Below, in pieces: positions 24,654 to 38,135 of a stretch of 64,000 bases of DNA. Both the position numbers and the translations under genes were made by a program. How positions within the stretch are numbered: position 1 is the first letter of the stretch; each line of letters begins with the position of its first letter. The stretch spans positions 5,088,501 through 5,152,500 of the forward strand of contig NC_084896.1 in NCBI RefSeq assembly GCF_958979055.1, given 5' to 3'. Source of the stretch: Alnus glutinosa (taxonomy: Eukaryota > Streptophyta > Magnoliopsida > Fagales > Betulaceae). The notes under the pieces are model-generated. The model searched no databases. It saw only the letters and a list, made by a program, of their open reading frames with translations, and was not told the origin of the DNA.

Positions 24654-24896
24654 GGACAAAAATTACCTACAAATCGATTTGTAGGAAATTTTTTACAATT
24701 CACATATAAAAATGGCATGTGTCCTTTAAACATGTGAGAAGTACTTATTGTTTTAATAGCATACAATTTTCACATGATTTTTTAATGGTATTAATAAAAA
24801 AACTTATACTTCTCATATGCTTAAAAAAATGCATATCATTTTTATACGTGACTCATAAAAAATTTATTACAAACCGATTTAAAAAAATTTATGTCC
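24654..24896. mobile_element. Small MULE-type MITE with perfect 9 bp TSD
   Basis: A 243 bp insertion with ends GGACAAAAATT and AAATTTATGTCC is flanked by identical CGATTATAT duplications (24645-24653 and 24897-24905). The duplicated locus near 54121 has a single uninterrupted CGATTATAT, which proves insertion. Confidence 0.9.
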
Positions 24897-25025
24897 CGAT
24901 TATATTACGTTGTATTTACGGCATGGAGAAATTCCTATTACATATCATTTTTGCCGTAAAGTGATTATCGCCCCGCCCTCCACTTTTTGGCTGCGTCTGC
25001 ACTATGCCACGTTGCATTGTGACTC

Positions 25026-25035
25026 TATATTTATA
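25026..25035 (+). promoter_or_regulatory. Putative TATA box of F-box copy 1
   Basis: TATATTTATA about 60 bp upstream of the start codon, in a segment also conserved upstream of the duplicated locus (about 54260). Spacing fits a short leader. Confidence 0.6.
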
Positions 25036-25093
25036 TTCTCATCACTTTCTCTCCTGTTTTCCACGCTTTCCCGAGAAAAAGAAAAAACCCAAT

Positions 25094-28000
25094 ATGGCAG
25101 ACTGGTCCCAACTCCCCAAGGAACTCCTCGGTCTAATCGCTGAACGCCTCAACAGTCCCTTCTACCAGCTCCGATTCCGATCCGTCTGCTCCTCATGGCG
25201 CTCCTCCGTCTCCCCCAGACCCCTCCTGCGCTTGCCGGGCCGTTTCCCCTTCCATCAGTGCGACGGAATCACGGACTCCACATGGGGCTTCCACCTCTCC
25301 CGGCGCACCATATTCCTCATCAGGTCCTCCGATGCTCGTTCCCAAACACCCCCCAATTCATCCTGGCTTGTCAAGGTTGAAGAGATCCATCCCAGTCGAA
25401 TGCGCTTGCTGAACCCACTCTCTCGAGTCCAACTCAAGCCCTTGCCAACATCTTTTCCTAACGCAATGGACCTAGCCTGTTTCAACGTTTTGGAATTGGG
25501 CCAAGAATATGTTCTCCACTACATGAATTTCTTGAATTTCCGACCCTTCGGAGACTCTTTCGGTGATCTCGGAAACTTGTACATGGAAAAAGTTGTGTTC
25601 ATGAGCTCGGGTTGTGGAGAAATCAACGAGGAATTCTTGCTGCTCACTATTCACGTTTCTGGAAAATTGGCTATGTTTAAGTCTGGGGACAAGCGGTGGA
25701 CCATAATACACGATATGCCTTCCCCGTATGACGATGTCATTTTGTTTCAAAGGGAGTTTTACGCTGTTGATGGCACGGGGAGGACTGTGGTTGTCGGTTT
25801 GTCATTGGATGTGAGCTTGGTTGCCGAGTCTGTGTATGGCGGGGACAAGAAGTTTCTGGTCGAGTCCAATGGTGAGTTGTTATTGGTTGACATGTATTTG
25901 AGTGCCGGTTATGTGGGTGTTGGTGATGGTGATGATGTTGATGTTGACGAGGTTTTTGATGAGTACGTGGGGGAGAGAGCGGTTCGGTTTAAGGTTTTTG
26001 GGTTGGATATAGAGGGGAAGAGGTGGGTGGAGGTGGATAGCTTGGGGGATCGGGTGTTGTTCTTGGGGGATGATTGTACGTTTTCATCCTCTGTGGCGGA
26101 GTTGTCGTTATCGAGTTGTATCAAAGGGAATTGCGTGTTGTTTACGGATAATTTCTTTTACACGAGGGGTGAAGGAGGTAGTAGTCTCAGTGACGAAGTT
26201 TTCAAGGGTCGGGATATATGTGTGTTTGATTTGGATAATGATAGTATTGCGCTTTTGGCAGATTGTCCTGAGTATTCGAGGCTGTTTTGGCCGCCTCCGG
26301 ATATGGTTGTATCGACAAATTTGACGGTGAGTATTGTTCTTTGCAATAGCAGATAGCTTGTGGGTTTTCTACAGTTATAAAGGTTCATATAATTGCGTTT
26401 GCATATATTCATTTGCTTTCCTGTGTAATACAGTTTGCTTAAGATGCTACATTCTTAATTATCAATGCTTGGTACAAACAATTTGTAACTTGAAAGCCAT
26501 TCTTGTAGTTTCTAGTTTATATACTGCTTTAAGCACTAGAAATGAATTCAGTCCTCACTTGTTTGTTTGCTTTTGGTTTGTTGTGGGGTTTAAATGCTAA
26601 TTATATCTTTACGTGGTGAACAACTGTTGGTTCAAAACTGTGAATGTGCCACATAGAGTGAAGTTCGTCTTGTATTGTTTCAAGATAATCATTTGGTTGG
26701 GAAGAGGAATTATGTTGAGGTGGCCTTGTGGCCTTGGTTTGTGATCTGCTTTCTTTGACAGCAAAGGGGTTTAAGGGATTTCTTGAATGGAGGAGTTATT
26801 TGGCATTGAAGACTAGTTAGCAATGGGCTATAAAATAACATTTGACATAACCCAACTTGTAAGCATTTCCTCCATGCTGCATGTAATATGCAATACTATG
26901 TCTTACTTTATCTAACCTGTAAATCATCAGATAAGGTCTTCTCAGAACTCGGAGTTTTCACTCTTTACTTAATCATGAAAGCAGTTGTATATATTTGAAA
27001 GTAAAGCAAAAAAATGGAGCCTAGGAATTGAAAAAAAGCTTTGGAAACTTGAGAGGCAAAAATTGGAATGATCTAAACTTGTGGAAAAAAATCAAATTTT
27101 TATAGTTCTTGAACATTATAAATTATGTGTTAAATGCAGTTGTATGCGTTGTTAACCTAGGCAGAAAACTGTGCTAGAACTGAAGGGATTTCTTGCAAAA
27201 TGCTCTAATAGTTGACCCTAGGTTAATGTCATCGTCAAACACTGAGATTTTTCAAGTTAGCCACTGTGTGGCCAGTAAAACCTTCTAAGATATGCTCCAT
27301 TTTCTCATTGTTCTTGTAGGTTATGGCATGTTGGGTTGCTACTTGAATATTACCACGTCAATCTCTAGTGCTAATTTTTATTTTCGTAGTTATCTTTTTT
27401 CTTTGTCTAAGGCTCAATGGTTGAGGAAATGTCCCAGTGCAGGACAGAAAAATTGGTTTAAATCCATGAATGGGATAATGGTTTAGTAGACAAAACCAAC
27501 AGTTCACTACTATTGATCTTAGCATGTGAGAATTTTTGAAATTTAACAAGGGCCTACGAGAACTACTCAGCAAGGCCTGGCGTGGAAACATTTATGGGTA
27601 AAGGATTCTTAGTTGGGAGGGATCTTCCAGTAATTAGTTTGATAGCAGAAGCTCCATAGGCAACTGAGTAAGTCAAGGTGTTGTGCCTTAATTATAGGCA
27701 CTTGTGGTGCTTTGTGTTAGGAAACATATTCAATGCACGTGCTCCTGGGCCTCTTGGTTTGAGGGTCTGCCATTCATAGGATCTGCAGGGCCAGGTTTGA
27801 GTATTATCTAGTGAATAGGCAGGCTCCAAGGACAGGTGTCTTGAGCAGTAGCTATTCTTGAAGCAGCAGAGATCCTTTCTCCCTTGGGCAGCACCCACGT
27901 AGAGCATTGAGCTATGTTAAAGGCCCATGACATGAAATCTGTGACTTACAGTTGATAAGAATTGAAGTTGTTTCAAGCTTCCTCCTTCCTGTTTCGGATC

Positions 28001-29857
28001 CATTAAGGTGAGCACCTTTAGGGGCATTTATTTGAAAGTGAACACCTTGGGAAGCCACCCTTTGGGTGTGACCTTCACGAAGGGCGAGTCTGAGCCGAGC
28101 ACTCCAAGCGGCTAATAACTCAACCTCAGAGAAATAAAATTTCAGGAGTTAGTCAATTATTGCAGTATGGCTTTCAACTCCCCTAAGCAGTCTTCTTGTG
28201 AAGCGACCACAAATTTGACTTTACATTCTTTATTTTCAAGTTTTCTGGTGTTCATGGCCATTTTTCTCAACCTACTATCTCATCCCTAAACCACATCCTG
28301 GTTCTTCCAAATGAGAATCTCTGCCATTTGAGAATCTCTCCCTCCCTCCCTCCCTCCCTCCCTCAGGTTTGTTGCAGAAAATCTGAAATACTAAATTTTT
28401 GAATGGCTGCTCAAGGAAGAAAAAAAATTTGAATGGCTGATTGATGGAGGTTGAAGAAAATATTGTTGAGAGGATATTTCTATGCCCATGATTTTTTTTA
28501 ACTCCAATAGATTAAGTTAATTGTTAATTATAATTTTAGCTGTAGTTTAAATCTTGTGAAGTTTTTGTTGGGTACTATTGTGACTGGCAGCCAATTGAAT
28601 AAGTCAATGGCAAGCAATCATGGTTTTATTGATTGTTCATTGACATGGTCCAAATGTAACTAGTATTCATGTGATTTTCTTTTCTTTTTTTTTATTTTTT
28701 TATTTTTTATTTTTTATTTTTTATTTATTTTTTTTTTTTTTATATCGCATGTATAAGTATCTGTCGTCAGTATATCATGGCATGTTACTCATCAAAAAAA
28801 ATATATCATGGTGTGTGAAGTGCTAATTTGGTGACTGCAACAGGTGCAAAATCAATTTGAAGAACTGTCCTTGTGAAGTGAAGATTATTTTCTTTGATTT
28901 TCTGGCCCGTTAGGTAAACAGCCAAACAACTTGGTACTTGTTGGGATCTGGAACCATGAATGCTTTCATAACTCATGACTTTTGGGGGTTTTAAAATCTT
29001 CTTGTATGCCTTATTTTGCCTTTGACACGATGGATTTGGATCAGTGCATGATTTTGTCCTTATTTGTTATTACCAAACTATTTGAGGGTAACTTAACACT
29101 CCCCAGTTATGATAAAAATGAGCCAGGCAAAATGGCTAAAATCATTTTCCATGTTCCTGGCCAGCAAGGAACTTCTAATAGCATATTTGATCACTTCTGA
29201 ATTGCTTAATCATTTGGGAGGATTACTATGCCATCAACATATAGTAAATGATTGTTCTTGAGTGCTTTTGAAGTTTTCCAATCCTACCTTTGAGTATAAT
29301 GTGCATGCTGAAAATATTGACTTAGTTGGAGGCATGGTGTCCTCTTTATAGCGTGAAAAGAAATGACAGAAGTTTTGAAGACAGTGAGAGAATGGTGATG
29401 GAACTTAAGTCTTTCTTTTTCGAAACTATTTATCATTAAACAGCTGCTCTAGATTTTAATATGCATAGTTTTCATGATTTTCTTGACTTGTTTTCTCTTT
29501 CTAACTAGGTTTTTCTCTTGTATACTCCATGTGTACTTGAGTTGCGCTTTTGCGTTTTTATTGATATTTCGTTTACTTATCAAAATGAATGTGCATGCTG
29601 AAATAGTAATAATATATTTCCTTCTCTTAATTTTTTTTTTTCTCAAACCACTTGATTTAGTATATTCTGTGGAGATAAACATACCATTTTTATTTTATCT
29701 TCACTTGAAATGTTGAAGATTTAATGGTTACAAAATACGATTTCTGATATGTTATTTCTACCAAGTAATTTACTTACGAGTGGAAAAAGATCTTTTCTGT
29801 TTGCAGATTGATGTGAAAGTGCTTGGTGGGTCAAGCATGAAGAGGAATTTGATCTAA
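25094..29857 (+). CDS. F-box/DUF295 protein, SKIP23-like, copy 1
   Basis: Two coding exons, 25094-26326 and 29807-29857, join in phase 0 across a GT-AG intron of about 3.5 kb and predict 427 aa. An N-terminal F-box (WSQLPKELLGLIAERL, then RFRSVCSSWRSS) occupies about residues 3-45. A DUF295 beta-propeller-like C-terminal region follows, with KFLVESNGELLLVDMY and ICVFDLDNDSIALL. Known family role: such proteins join SCF E3 ligases through SKP1; Arabidopsis SKIP23-type proteins are poorly characterised and no substrate can be inferred. The start MADWSQ was preferred to an upstream in-frame Met at 25004 because it matches copy 2 and the F-box begins at once. The tail exon encodes only 16 residues (IDVKVLGGSSMKRNLI). 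Confidence 0.9.
28336..28366. repeat. (CCCT)n microsatellite in the F-box copy 1 intron
   Basis: Seven or so CCCT repeats. The same intron position in copy 2 (about 62548-62565) carries a CT-dinucleotide run instead. Confidence 0.85.
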
Positions 29858-31421
29858 ACATCCGTCTGGGATGGTGGTGGGGGCGGCAGCGGAGACATCC
29901 GCATACAGTTGTAGCTATTGTCATGGCTTATGCATCCTGAAGATTGCATCTTGAACAACAGAATTCAACCATGTCAATGACCTAATAATCTTGCCAATTG
30001 CTTTGCTACCTTGCTATATTTGCATCTGGGAGCATCTGCACATCTCCCATACAGATTTTTAGTGCTAGTTAGGATTAGGGAAGATAAAGAGGAGCTACGG
30101 CTGAGCAATCTGTGCTGGCCGAACCTGGGCTGCCTTTTGTTTTTGTCATGGCGAATTTCTGATTATAACAGTTGGGGCTGCATTAGGTACATATGACAAG
30201 GATTGAAAACAATAAGCAGGTCCTAAAGAAAGTTGAAATATTAGTTTCTTTTTATTTAATTTTTAGCCATATATACCTTAAAGATTTATAGGGGTACTGC
30301 CAAAGATGATAATGTTATATTGTTCACAAACCTATGTGATTTTGTCACGAGAGAGAATCCGTTTGGTTTAGTGGTTTCAAAATGTACAATTAAAAGAAAA
30401 AAGATTTTAAAATGCAATTAATGAAAATATAATTTTTTAAAATGTAATTAAGCATATGGTAAAATTGTTTTTTAACCTTTAAACTTGTGCATTTTAAAAA
30501 CTCTGTCTACAGTTAGAAAATTTACATTTATTGCGTTTTCAAATTGCTATTATTTTTGATCTTGCTTTGAAATTGAACAATTTTTTTACAATTTTGTTTA
30601 AAAACACACTTTTGATTTGAAAAATTGGCCAAATGAACCCTAATTCAGTTTTTGTTTCCAAAAGAGGAGTGGGCTACATTTATAGCGAGCATTAATTAAA
30701 TTAGGATCATTAGAGTTATTGAGTAAAAAGTGCGTGAGTTTTTGTTTCCAATCTTTTTCTACTGTATATAAATCGTTCAAAAAAAGAAAAAGAAAAAGAA
30801 AACCTCTCTAAAAAGACAAGAAAAAAAAAGATAGAAAAAGAAAAAAGAAGGTGAATAACCCAATAAAGGTGTTTTAGGGGTTAAAAGAGTGTTGATGGTG
30901 TAGTATGCATTAAATTGATCTGTAGTGTTTTTTTTTTTTTTTTTGAGTTATTTGTTAACGCTTTTATTTTTTATTTTTGCTAAAAAAAAAAAAAAAAGAC
31001 CTTAAAGGCTCTACCAAATAAGCCCTTAATTTTCTAAGTATAGGCGTATTAGCGTATAGCATAAAAGCAGGCTTTTGCAGTACTCCAGCCCATTTATATG
31101 ATTATATTTACACTAAGCAGGATGAACCTGTGTTTGGGCCTAATCCTACAAAACGATGTAATTAATCTCAAAGCTCAATTCTAGGCTCATTAAGTGGGGA
31201 TAGATATAAATCTCCTCCTCCTTCGATCCATATACCGCAAAAATTTGTAAACATGCTGCCAAAGATGATAATGTTCCTTTTCTCATAAACCTCTTGAGTT
31301 TTATCAAGGGAAAATTGAGAGAGAAAGATATATCTCTAGAACAAAATAAACAACTAGTAAACCCTACCATGAGAGATCTAGTTCAATTTCAATTCACAGT
31401 AGACGTATGTAGATACATGGG
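29858..31421. other. 3' flank of F-box copy 1 and intergenic sequence
   Basis: The first 300 bp probably hold the 3' UTR of F-box copy 1. It includes a Tourist-like block (30356-30640) and A/T-rich runs near 30780-30990. No further gene recognised. Confidence 0.5.
30356..30640. mobile_element. Degenerate Tourist-like element
   Basis: Left end AATCCGTTTGGTTTAG and right end CCAAATGAACCC are degenerate inverted repeats, with interior TTTCAAATTG arms resembling the element at 21335-21635. No target duplication was resolved. Confidence 0.5.
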
Positions 31422-32085
31422 CTAGCAATTCATCACTTTGAGATACTTCTTATAGAGTGACTCAACCGGATCCGGATCTCCAATAAATGCAGAAGAATCT
31501 ACGTGGAGCTCACTTGTCCAAACAAGTAGGCGGATAGTCCAAAATTTATTTGAGCAGATAGACTCTATAAAAATTCTCTCACACAATTGCTAGAAATCCG
31601 GCCCATCCAAGCAACAAAATTGCTGGAAATTTCTATCCAACCCAACGAGTAGGTGGCCGGTACAACTTGGAATAACCCAAAATAGCACTCCATCGCCCAA
31701 GCTTTTCAGCTCAATATATCCACTTCTGCTGCATGACCGTCATCAAACACAAATATTTCAAACTTGACCACAACATTGCTCGTGCCCTCATGAGTACTTT
31801 CAGCGCAATAATCCTTCACGAACATAGAAATTAAACTAACAATAGCTTGCCGCTCCATTCAACCAATATGTTCCGATTGCTGAGAAACTCGCAAGACAAA
31901 AACCAAACTTGTCATTAAAAAGAACAACATCATCGTACTGCAGTCGCGGTTCTTCAATCATTGTCCATTTCTCATGTTCCGGCTTAAAAAAAGGAAGGCC
32001 ATTTTGCCACGAGCAAGAGTGACCAATACAAACTCGTCGCTTTCAGAACTCAAGCGCATGAAAACAACCTTCTTTGTGATTGACA

Positions 32086-32513
32086 TGTAAGATATTATCT
32101 CCATATATGGCCTATATATGTCATATATACGGTGTTTATTATATTTATTGTAAATATAATATACGGTATTATGGTTATGGTAATTTCTATTAATTTAGAT
32201 TACCGTAATGAAATCATTTAATTGATTTAAAAATCAATTAATAATATTGTTTCCTTGATGGGAGGAACAATACGGTATTTACCATATTTAAGGGTCCCTG
32301 ACCAAGCCTATAAATTAATAGCCTATGTACACCATCAGTACGGCAATACAGTCATAGACATAGGTTAGAAGATCCCTCAAATAATCTTTTCTTGTTCTTC
32401 AGATGGATCGTGGAAAAGCTTGAGCAAATATGGCTAGAGGTAAGCCTGAATCCTGTCTTATTTGTTTTCCGCTGCGCATGTTAGTTTAAGTAACATGTTG
32501 AATATTTCTAACA
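32086..32513 (+). repeat. 5' LTR of the Copia element at 32086-38561
   Basis: 428 bp, TG...CA, starting TGTAAGATATTATC and ending TATTTCTAACA. The primer-binding site follows at 32516. Confidence 0.92.
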
Positions 32514-32515
32514 TG

Positions 32516-32528
32516 TGGTATCAGAGCC
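32516..32528 (+). other. Primer-binding site
   Basis: TGGTATCAGAGCC, complementary to initiator tRNA-Met, two bases after the 5' LTR. Confidence 0.88.
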
Positions 32529-33630
32529 ATTTCTATGCTATTTTGCTTAGCAATAAGTTTTTATTGAATCCATAATTTCTGTGAACATAGTCTGTTTTTT
32601 ATTGTTCACGTTCGGTTGTTAAATCATAGTTTTGTGAACATATTTTTGTTCAATCCAGTAGATGTTTTGTGAATACAATTAAATTTGTTGTTCACATTGA
32701 AAACTCATAAATTTGATATGGCAATTTTTTTTTTTTTATTATTATTATCACTATTCTGTGTATTGTGATATACTGCCTATTTTTGAGTTGCCGTAATCTT
32801 GATATAGGTATTTTCATAAAGGGTGGCGGCTAGGGTTCCAATTTTTAGGGTTTTCAACCCATCTGAAACATTACGGGTCGGGTTGGTTGCTGACCGGGTA
32901 GGGTTTCGACCCATTAAGGTTTCTGGATTGGATATATTTTCGGGTAGGGTTTTTTAAAACTCATGCAGTTTTGGGCCATTTAAGTGGGCTGACCCAATTT
33001 GGGCCAGCACTATACATAGACCCAGAGGCCCGACCCGATTAAGTGGGTTGACCTAATTGCCCAATACAGTAACCCATTTGGAGTATTGTGACCCAAAAGC
33101 CCAACCCAATATAGTAGCCCATTACAGTAGCTTTTAAATAAAATTAAAAATAGTAGGCTCATGTGGGTTTTAGAACTTGGGTTGACCAAGTGTAAAGGGC
33201 TAAGGTCATTTACTAAACCATTGAGCCATGTATTTTATTATGTCCTCATGTTGCAATTTTATTTCTCTTATGATTTGCATTGATCTGTATTAAAATTATT
33301 GTTTCTTTAATACATAAATTGAGGAATATTTTTTAATTGTTAAATTTATATTGTTTAAATATAAATTGCTTGATGCCTAGACCGAAGAATAATTAACAAT
33401 ACCATATACGCTGGTGTGTTTACAGTAATATCCAAGAATGCAATGTCTAGAAAAGTTCTAGCTAGGAAAGTCTTGGGATTTAAGTGTGTCCAAGTGACCC
33501 CCCTCACTTTCCTGGGAACTCACCTGGTTGCACCTTGGAAAATGCTGTTTACCCCATTTAGGTATTGATTTGTTATATTCCTGAGGCTATTAAGGGGGCA
33601 TCTATAAAGTTGTTAGATGTTAATGAAGTC

Positions 33631-33890
33631 GCAATTATCATAATGATTTTGGGGAGTCACAGTATCCCAAATTTGGATGATAATTGCATCAGGATTACAC
33701 ACACGTAATTATCATTATGATTTTGGGGAGCCACAACATCCCGATTTTTAATGATAATTACATCAGGATTACACATAAGAACATCATAAAGAATTTTTTA
33801 GATGTTCATAAACTGCAGAGTGATTATTATGATTTTGGGAGAGCCACAGCATATCGATTTTATAATAATTGCATAAAGATCATACACATG
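33631..33890 (+). repeat. Three hairpin-forming tandem units in the Copia internal region
   Basis: Units at 33631-33705, 33706-33779 and 33821-33890 share AATTATCAT...GGGGAG(C/T)CACA...ATGATAATT...CATCAGGATTACACA. Each holds a self-complementary arm pair. They lie about 1.1 kb after the primer site and are also present in the minus-strand copy at 2885-3115. Confidence 0.75.
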
Positions 33891-33950
33891 AACTTCATAT
33901 AAAAAAATTAACATCGTCTTGTAATTAATTCATAAATTTAATTACTTATC

Positions 33951-34136
33951 CCCACAGGAAAGTTTTTATTTTTATGACTTAATTAGAATAAGATAACAAA
34001 TTTAGTATTAAAAGTAAAATTTCTCTCGGTTGCCCACAGGTACGGAGAATTTTATTTATTAATATTTAAATTTGCTTTAGTCTTATTAATAAAGAGTAAA
34101 TTTCATGCGTAATGCAACATTTGCCCACAGGTAGGT
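33951..34136 (+). repeat. Triple CCCACAGG motif block in the Copia internal region
   Basis: CCCACAGG occurs at about 33952, 34034 and 34124, each flanked by AT-rich arms such as AAATTTCATG / TTGAAATTTACT that can pair. The mirror copy at about 2610-2800 keeps all three with small changes. Confidence 0.6.
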
Positions 34137-37100
34137 TGAAATTTACTATTTACTATTTAAATTGGCATTTGCCAATTTGAAATAAAGTTACTTCATAGCA
34201 TTAAAGTATTTTTATTTTTTATATTCTTGGTCATTGCAGCTATTCGTATTACTTTACTTTTGGTAGTTTTATATTCCAATACTTTAAGGTAATATTTTTT
34301 CTGACTGAAAAATATTAATATGCTTTTTCATTTGGGGTGTTAAAAATTTGGTGCTCCGTGTGGACAAACCACCTACTCCCGCAGAATTAAGTATGCCACG
34401 TGAGATTATTAAGCATGAACGGTGGGAGTGATTTAATCACTTAAGTTAGATGTTCATGAAATCTCATGTCACTAAAGTCATCAGAGATTTATTCCTGAAC
34501 GTTTTAGAGCCAAAGTTTTATAAAGGTTGTTTATGAACATTTAGTAAGTTCAAACAAAACTTGGCCAGCACCCTAATAGAAAAAGCTTTAAAGACAAACC
34601 TTTTACAGTTTCTAAAGTGTTTGTAATCTCATTATGGGAATGAAGGATATTATAGCTTAGCTTAAGTCCCTAAAGATTGAGATTTTTTGAGTCATTGTTG
34701 GTCTATTTCATTTTTTGAATTCTCTCTTCTAAATGTAGAATTTTATCTTTTAACACACATAAGGATAAATGGTTAGTAAATGAACTTCTAACCATGTGTG
34801 TTCAAGAATATGAGAGAATCCATAAAGTGTTCACATGATTACTCATGTCAAGGGAAGGATCAATAAATGCAATCATGTCCAACACTTATAGTACGAGAAT
34901 AAGGTGCCAATAAAGTATTATGACAATTAAAATACCTATTTCTCATGCAATAAGGAAAATTAAGGGCATATAAAGAAAGATTGCATGAAGTATAAGAAAT
35001 GACTTAAAATAAAGATAATCTCATATATCTAGTATGTCGTGAATCTCTTTTAGTGACCCATTCAAATATGTTGTGGATTGATTATGGTTTAACAATCCAA
35101 GTTGTCAACACAAATGCAGAGTCTTTTTAAAATGAATAACACGTGTTTATAATTTGAGGTTGTTGGGATCTATAGGTTAATTTTGAAATTCAGTTATATT
35201 TTTTACCTAAAAAATGATTTATATTCCATAATCTTTTAGAAATTTATTTTCTAGTTTGGCTTGTTAAAAATTTCAATTTTATTTTAAACTTGAAATTTTT
35301 CTTATTTTTTGGTGGAATATTGGTTGGGGTTTAATTAAAGTCTATTTAAAATTGACATACATCCCAATTTTTGAAACAAAATTATTTGTTTGTTTCTGCA
35401 TACTGATGTTGACGTAAAATAGAGTCTTTGAGAATTTAAAAATTGCTCTTGTTATGGCTTTGGAGATTGAAATATATCTCCATACAGAAAATAAAAGTCG
35501 GTAATTTACTGACTTTGGTACTTGTGTGGATTGCATAAGGGAAAGCATACCAACAAGACCACTAGAGGTGCCAAAGAGAGCCTTTTAAAATTCTTGAGAT
35601 CATGTACATTGAAAGGTGTTGACCTTTTCATACTCATTGCCTAAATGGTCAGAGATATTTTTTATCTCTTTTAGTGATGACCATATAAAGTTTATATATC
35701 TCTATCTTTTAAATATTAAAGCTGAGGTATTGAATACTTTCAACACCTATAAGGAAGAAGAAGAGAAACAATATGAAGATCATAAGATCTAATATAGGCA
35801 TAGAATATTAAGGTAGGTACACACAAAAGGGGAAATGATTAGTAATACTAATCTGCTATTACCCTTATAGAGTAAAGCTTTAAAGACCGTTGTGTATATG
35901 TTAAACAGGTTTCTATCTAAGGTTGTTCTTAAGACACCTTTTAAAGTATGAAATAGATGGAAGCCAAGTTTAAATTATTCACACATATAGGGTTGCCTTG
36001 CTAAAGAGGGGATTTATAATCTTGGCCTAAGGAAATTAGATTCAAGGACAACCGGCGGATCTTTTATAGGCTATTTAGTAAACTCTAAGGGGTTTTAATG
36101 TTTTAATTATCCTTCATATAATCATAAAGTTGTTGATTGTAAAATTTCTAAAGGATGCAGAACCTAGTGGGAGTGATTATTCATATAAATTGGAATTTGA
36201 GGAAGCACTAGAGTTGGCCAAATCTCCTCCTCATAGAGGATGATTGATTGTATTCAGGGAAAATCATATTGATTATCTTGAGCCACAATCATTTCTAGAA
36301 CAACCAACTCATACAGGATAGGTTCAAAAGTCTATTCTCCCATTGCAAAATGCAGAGGAAGTAGAATTAGGAAAAAAAAAAAAATCCTATAGAATAAGGA
36401 CATCAACAATTCTTAGTGATCATGTTGTATATCTCCCAGAGTCTGATGTTGACATTGGACATAAAGATGATCCAAATTTGTTTTCACATGCTATGAGTGA
36501 AGAAAAATCCACATTGAGATTCAGTGCCATGAAGTAAGAGATAAATCCATTTGCTCAAAAGTCAAGCTAGACTCGTAGACAATGGTTTTACTCATAAGGA
36601 AGGCATTGATTATCGTGAAACATTCTCTCCAGTGTCTAAGAATGGTTCATCAAGATAATCATAGCATTAGTAGCTCATTTTTTGACCTAGAGCTACATCA
36701 AATGGATGTGAGAACAACTTTCGAGAATAGGGATCTCAAGTAAGAGGTTTACATGAAACAATTAAAAGGGTTTTATAAATAACAGTAAGAAAGCTTGCAA
36801 ATTAAAGAATTTTATTTATGAGCTGTGATAGATCTCTCATCGGTGATATACTTTTTACAAGGTTATTATTTTATTGTTTATTGAAAAACCTTGTTAATTA
36901 GTATATATACCTTAAGGTCAGTGGGAGTACAGTAATCTTTCTAGTCCTAAATGTGGATATTATTTTTGCAAGTGGTGATTTAGGTTTGTTACATAAAGTT
37001 CATTTCACAAACTTTGAAATGAAGGATTTGGGTGAAATCTCTTATGTCTTTTGACATAGAGATTCACAGAAACATAAAGAATATTAACATTGTCTCGGAA

Positions 37101-38118
37101 GGCCTACATTGAAAAAAGTTTTGGGAAGATTTAGAATGAATGATTATGTACCTTCAGTAGCAATTAAGAGGGACCAATTAAATACAGATTAATGTCCCAA
37201 AAGGTATTGGAATAAGGGCAGATGAAAAGTTATAAGCGTCTGCATTATACATAACCATATGACTGACAATAAGTATATTGAGTCAATAAAGTGCTGCAAA
37301 TAAAGTCTTGCAGTATATGCAAGGAACCAAGAAGTACAACTTAACCTAAGGATACAGTTTACATTTGAAGGTGATTAGTTGTTTTGCTGATTGTGTAGAT
37401 AGTAGAAAGTCTACTTTAGGGTATATATCTTAAAGATGCAGTATGCAGACTATGATTGCTACGTCTACCAAGAAAGCTAAAATTCTAGTGTGCTATGAAT
37501 TTAGTACACAGGCATGATGGATGCGACGTTTTGTTGAAAGTCTCAATATTGTCGATTTCACAGTTAGACCATAAAGATACTTTGCGGTAATTCTACTATA
37601 ATCTTCTTTTATAAGAATAAAGAGTAGAAGCAGAAGTAAATCGACATCAAGTATCTCAGTACGAGAGATAACATTAAGAGACATAAAGGGTCTATTGCGC
37701 ATATAAGTAATGAATTAATGATTGCGGATCCCATGACTTAAAATTTACCGGTAAATAAAGAATAAAGTCATGCGGAATATATGAGACTCATTAATTCATT
37801 TTTTGCTTGGTTTGTCTCTTTTTGGTCTATAGACATAAAGTTATTATAATAAAGATTTTGTTTACATTTGTTATTTTATCCATGAGGATAAATAAAGTTG
37901 GACCCGAATGACTTATAGGAAGTTCATTCATAAAGCTTAATTATCCATAAGGTACTCATATAAGGAGTGTTTTACATTGTGATACATGGAAGGGACCACC
38001 TAATTTTATAATGGTTTTACCGCCATGATTCGTGTGAAACATTTCTTATCTGAGTTGGAGGATTCCATAAGTGATTGGCCAAACTAAAGAACCTAATACC
38101 ATAAGGTCATGTGTCATA

Positions 38119-38135
38119 AAGGCCAAGTGGGAGAA
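38119..38135 (+). other. Polypurine tract
   Basis: AAGGCCAAGTGGGAGAA lies directly before the 3' LTR at the usual plus-strand priming position. Confidence 0.8.

Noticed and set aside
33631..33890. Repeat-spacer pattern considered as a CRISPR-like array.
   Set aside because: Units are degenerate hairpins inside a plant Copia element, with no unique spacers and no cas genes.
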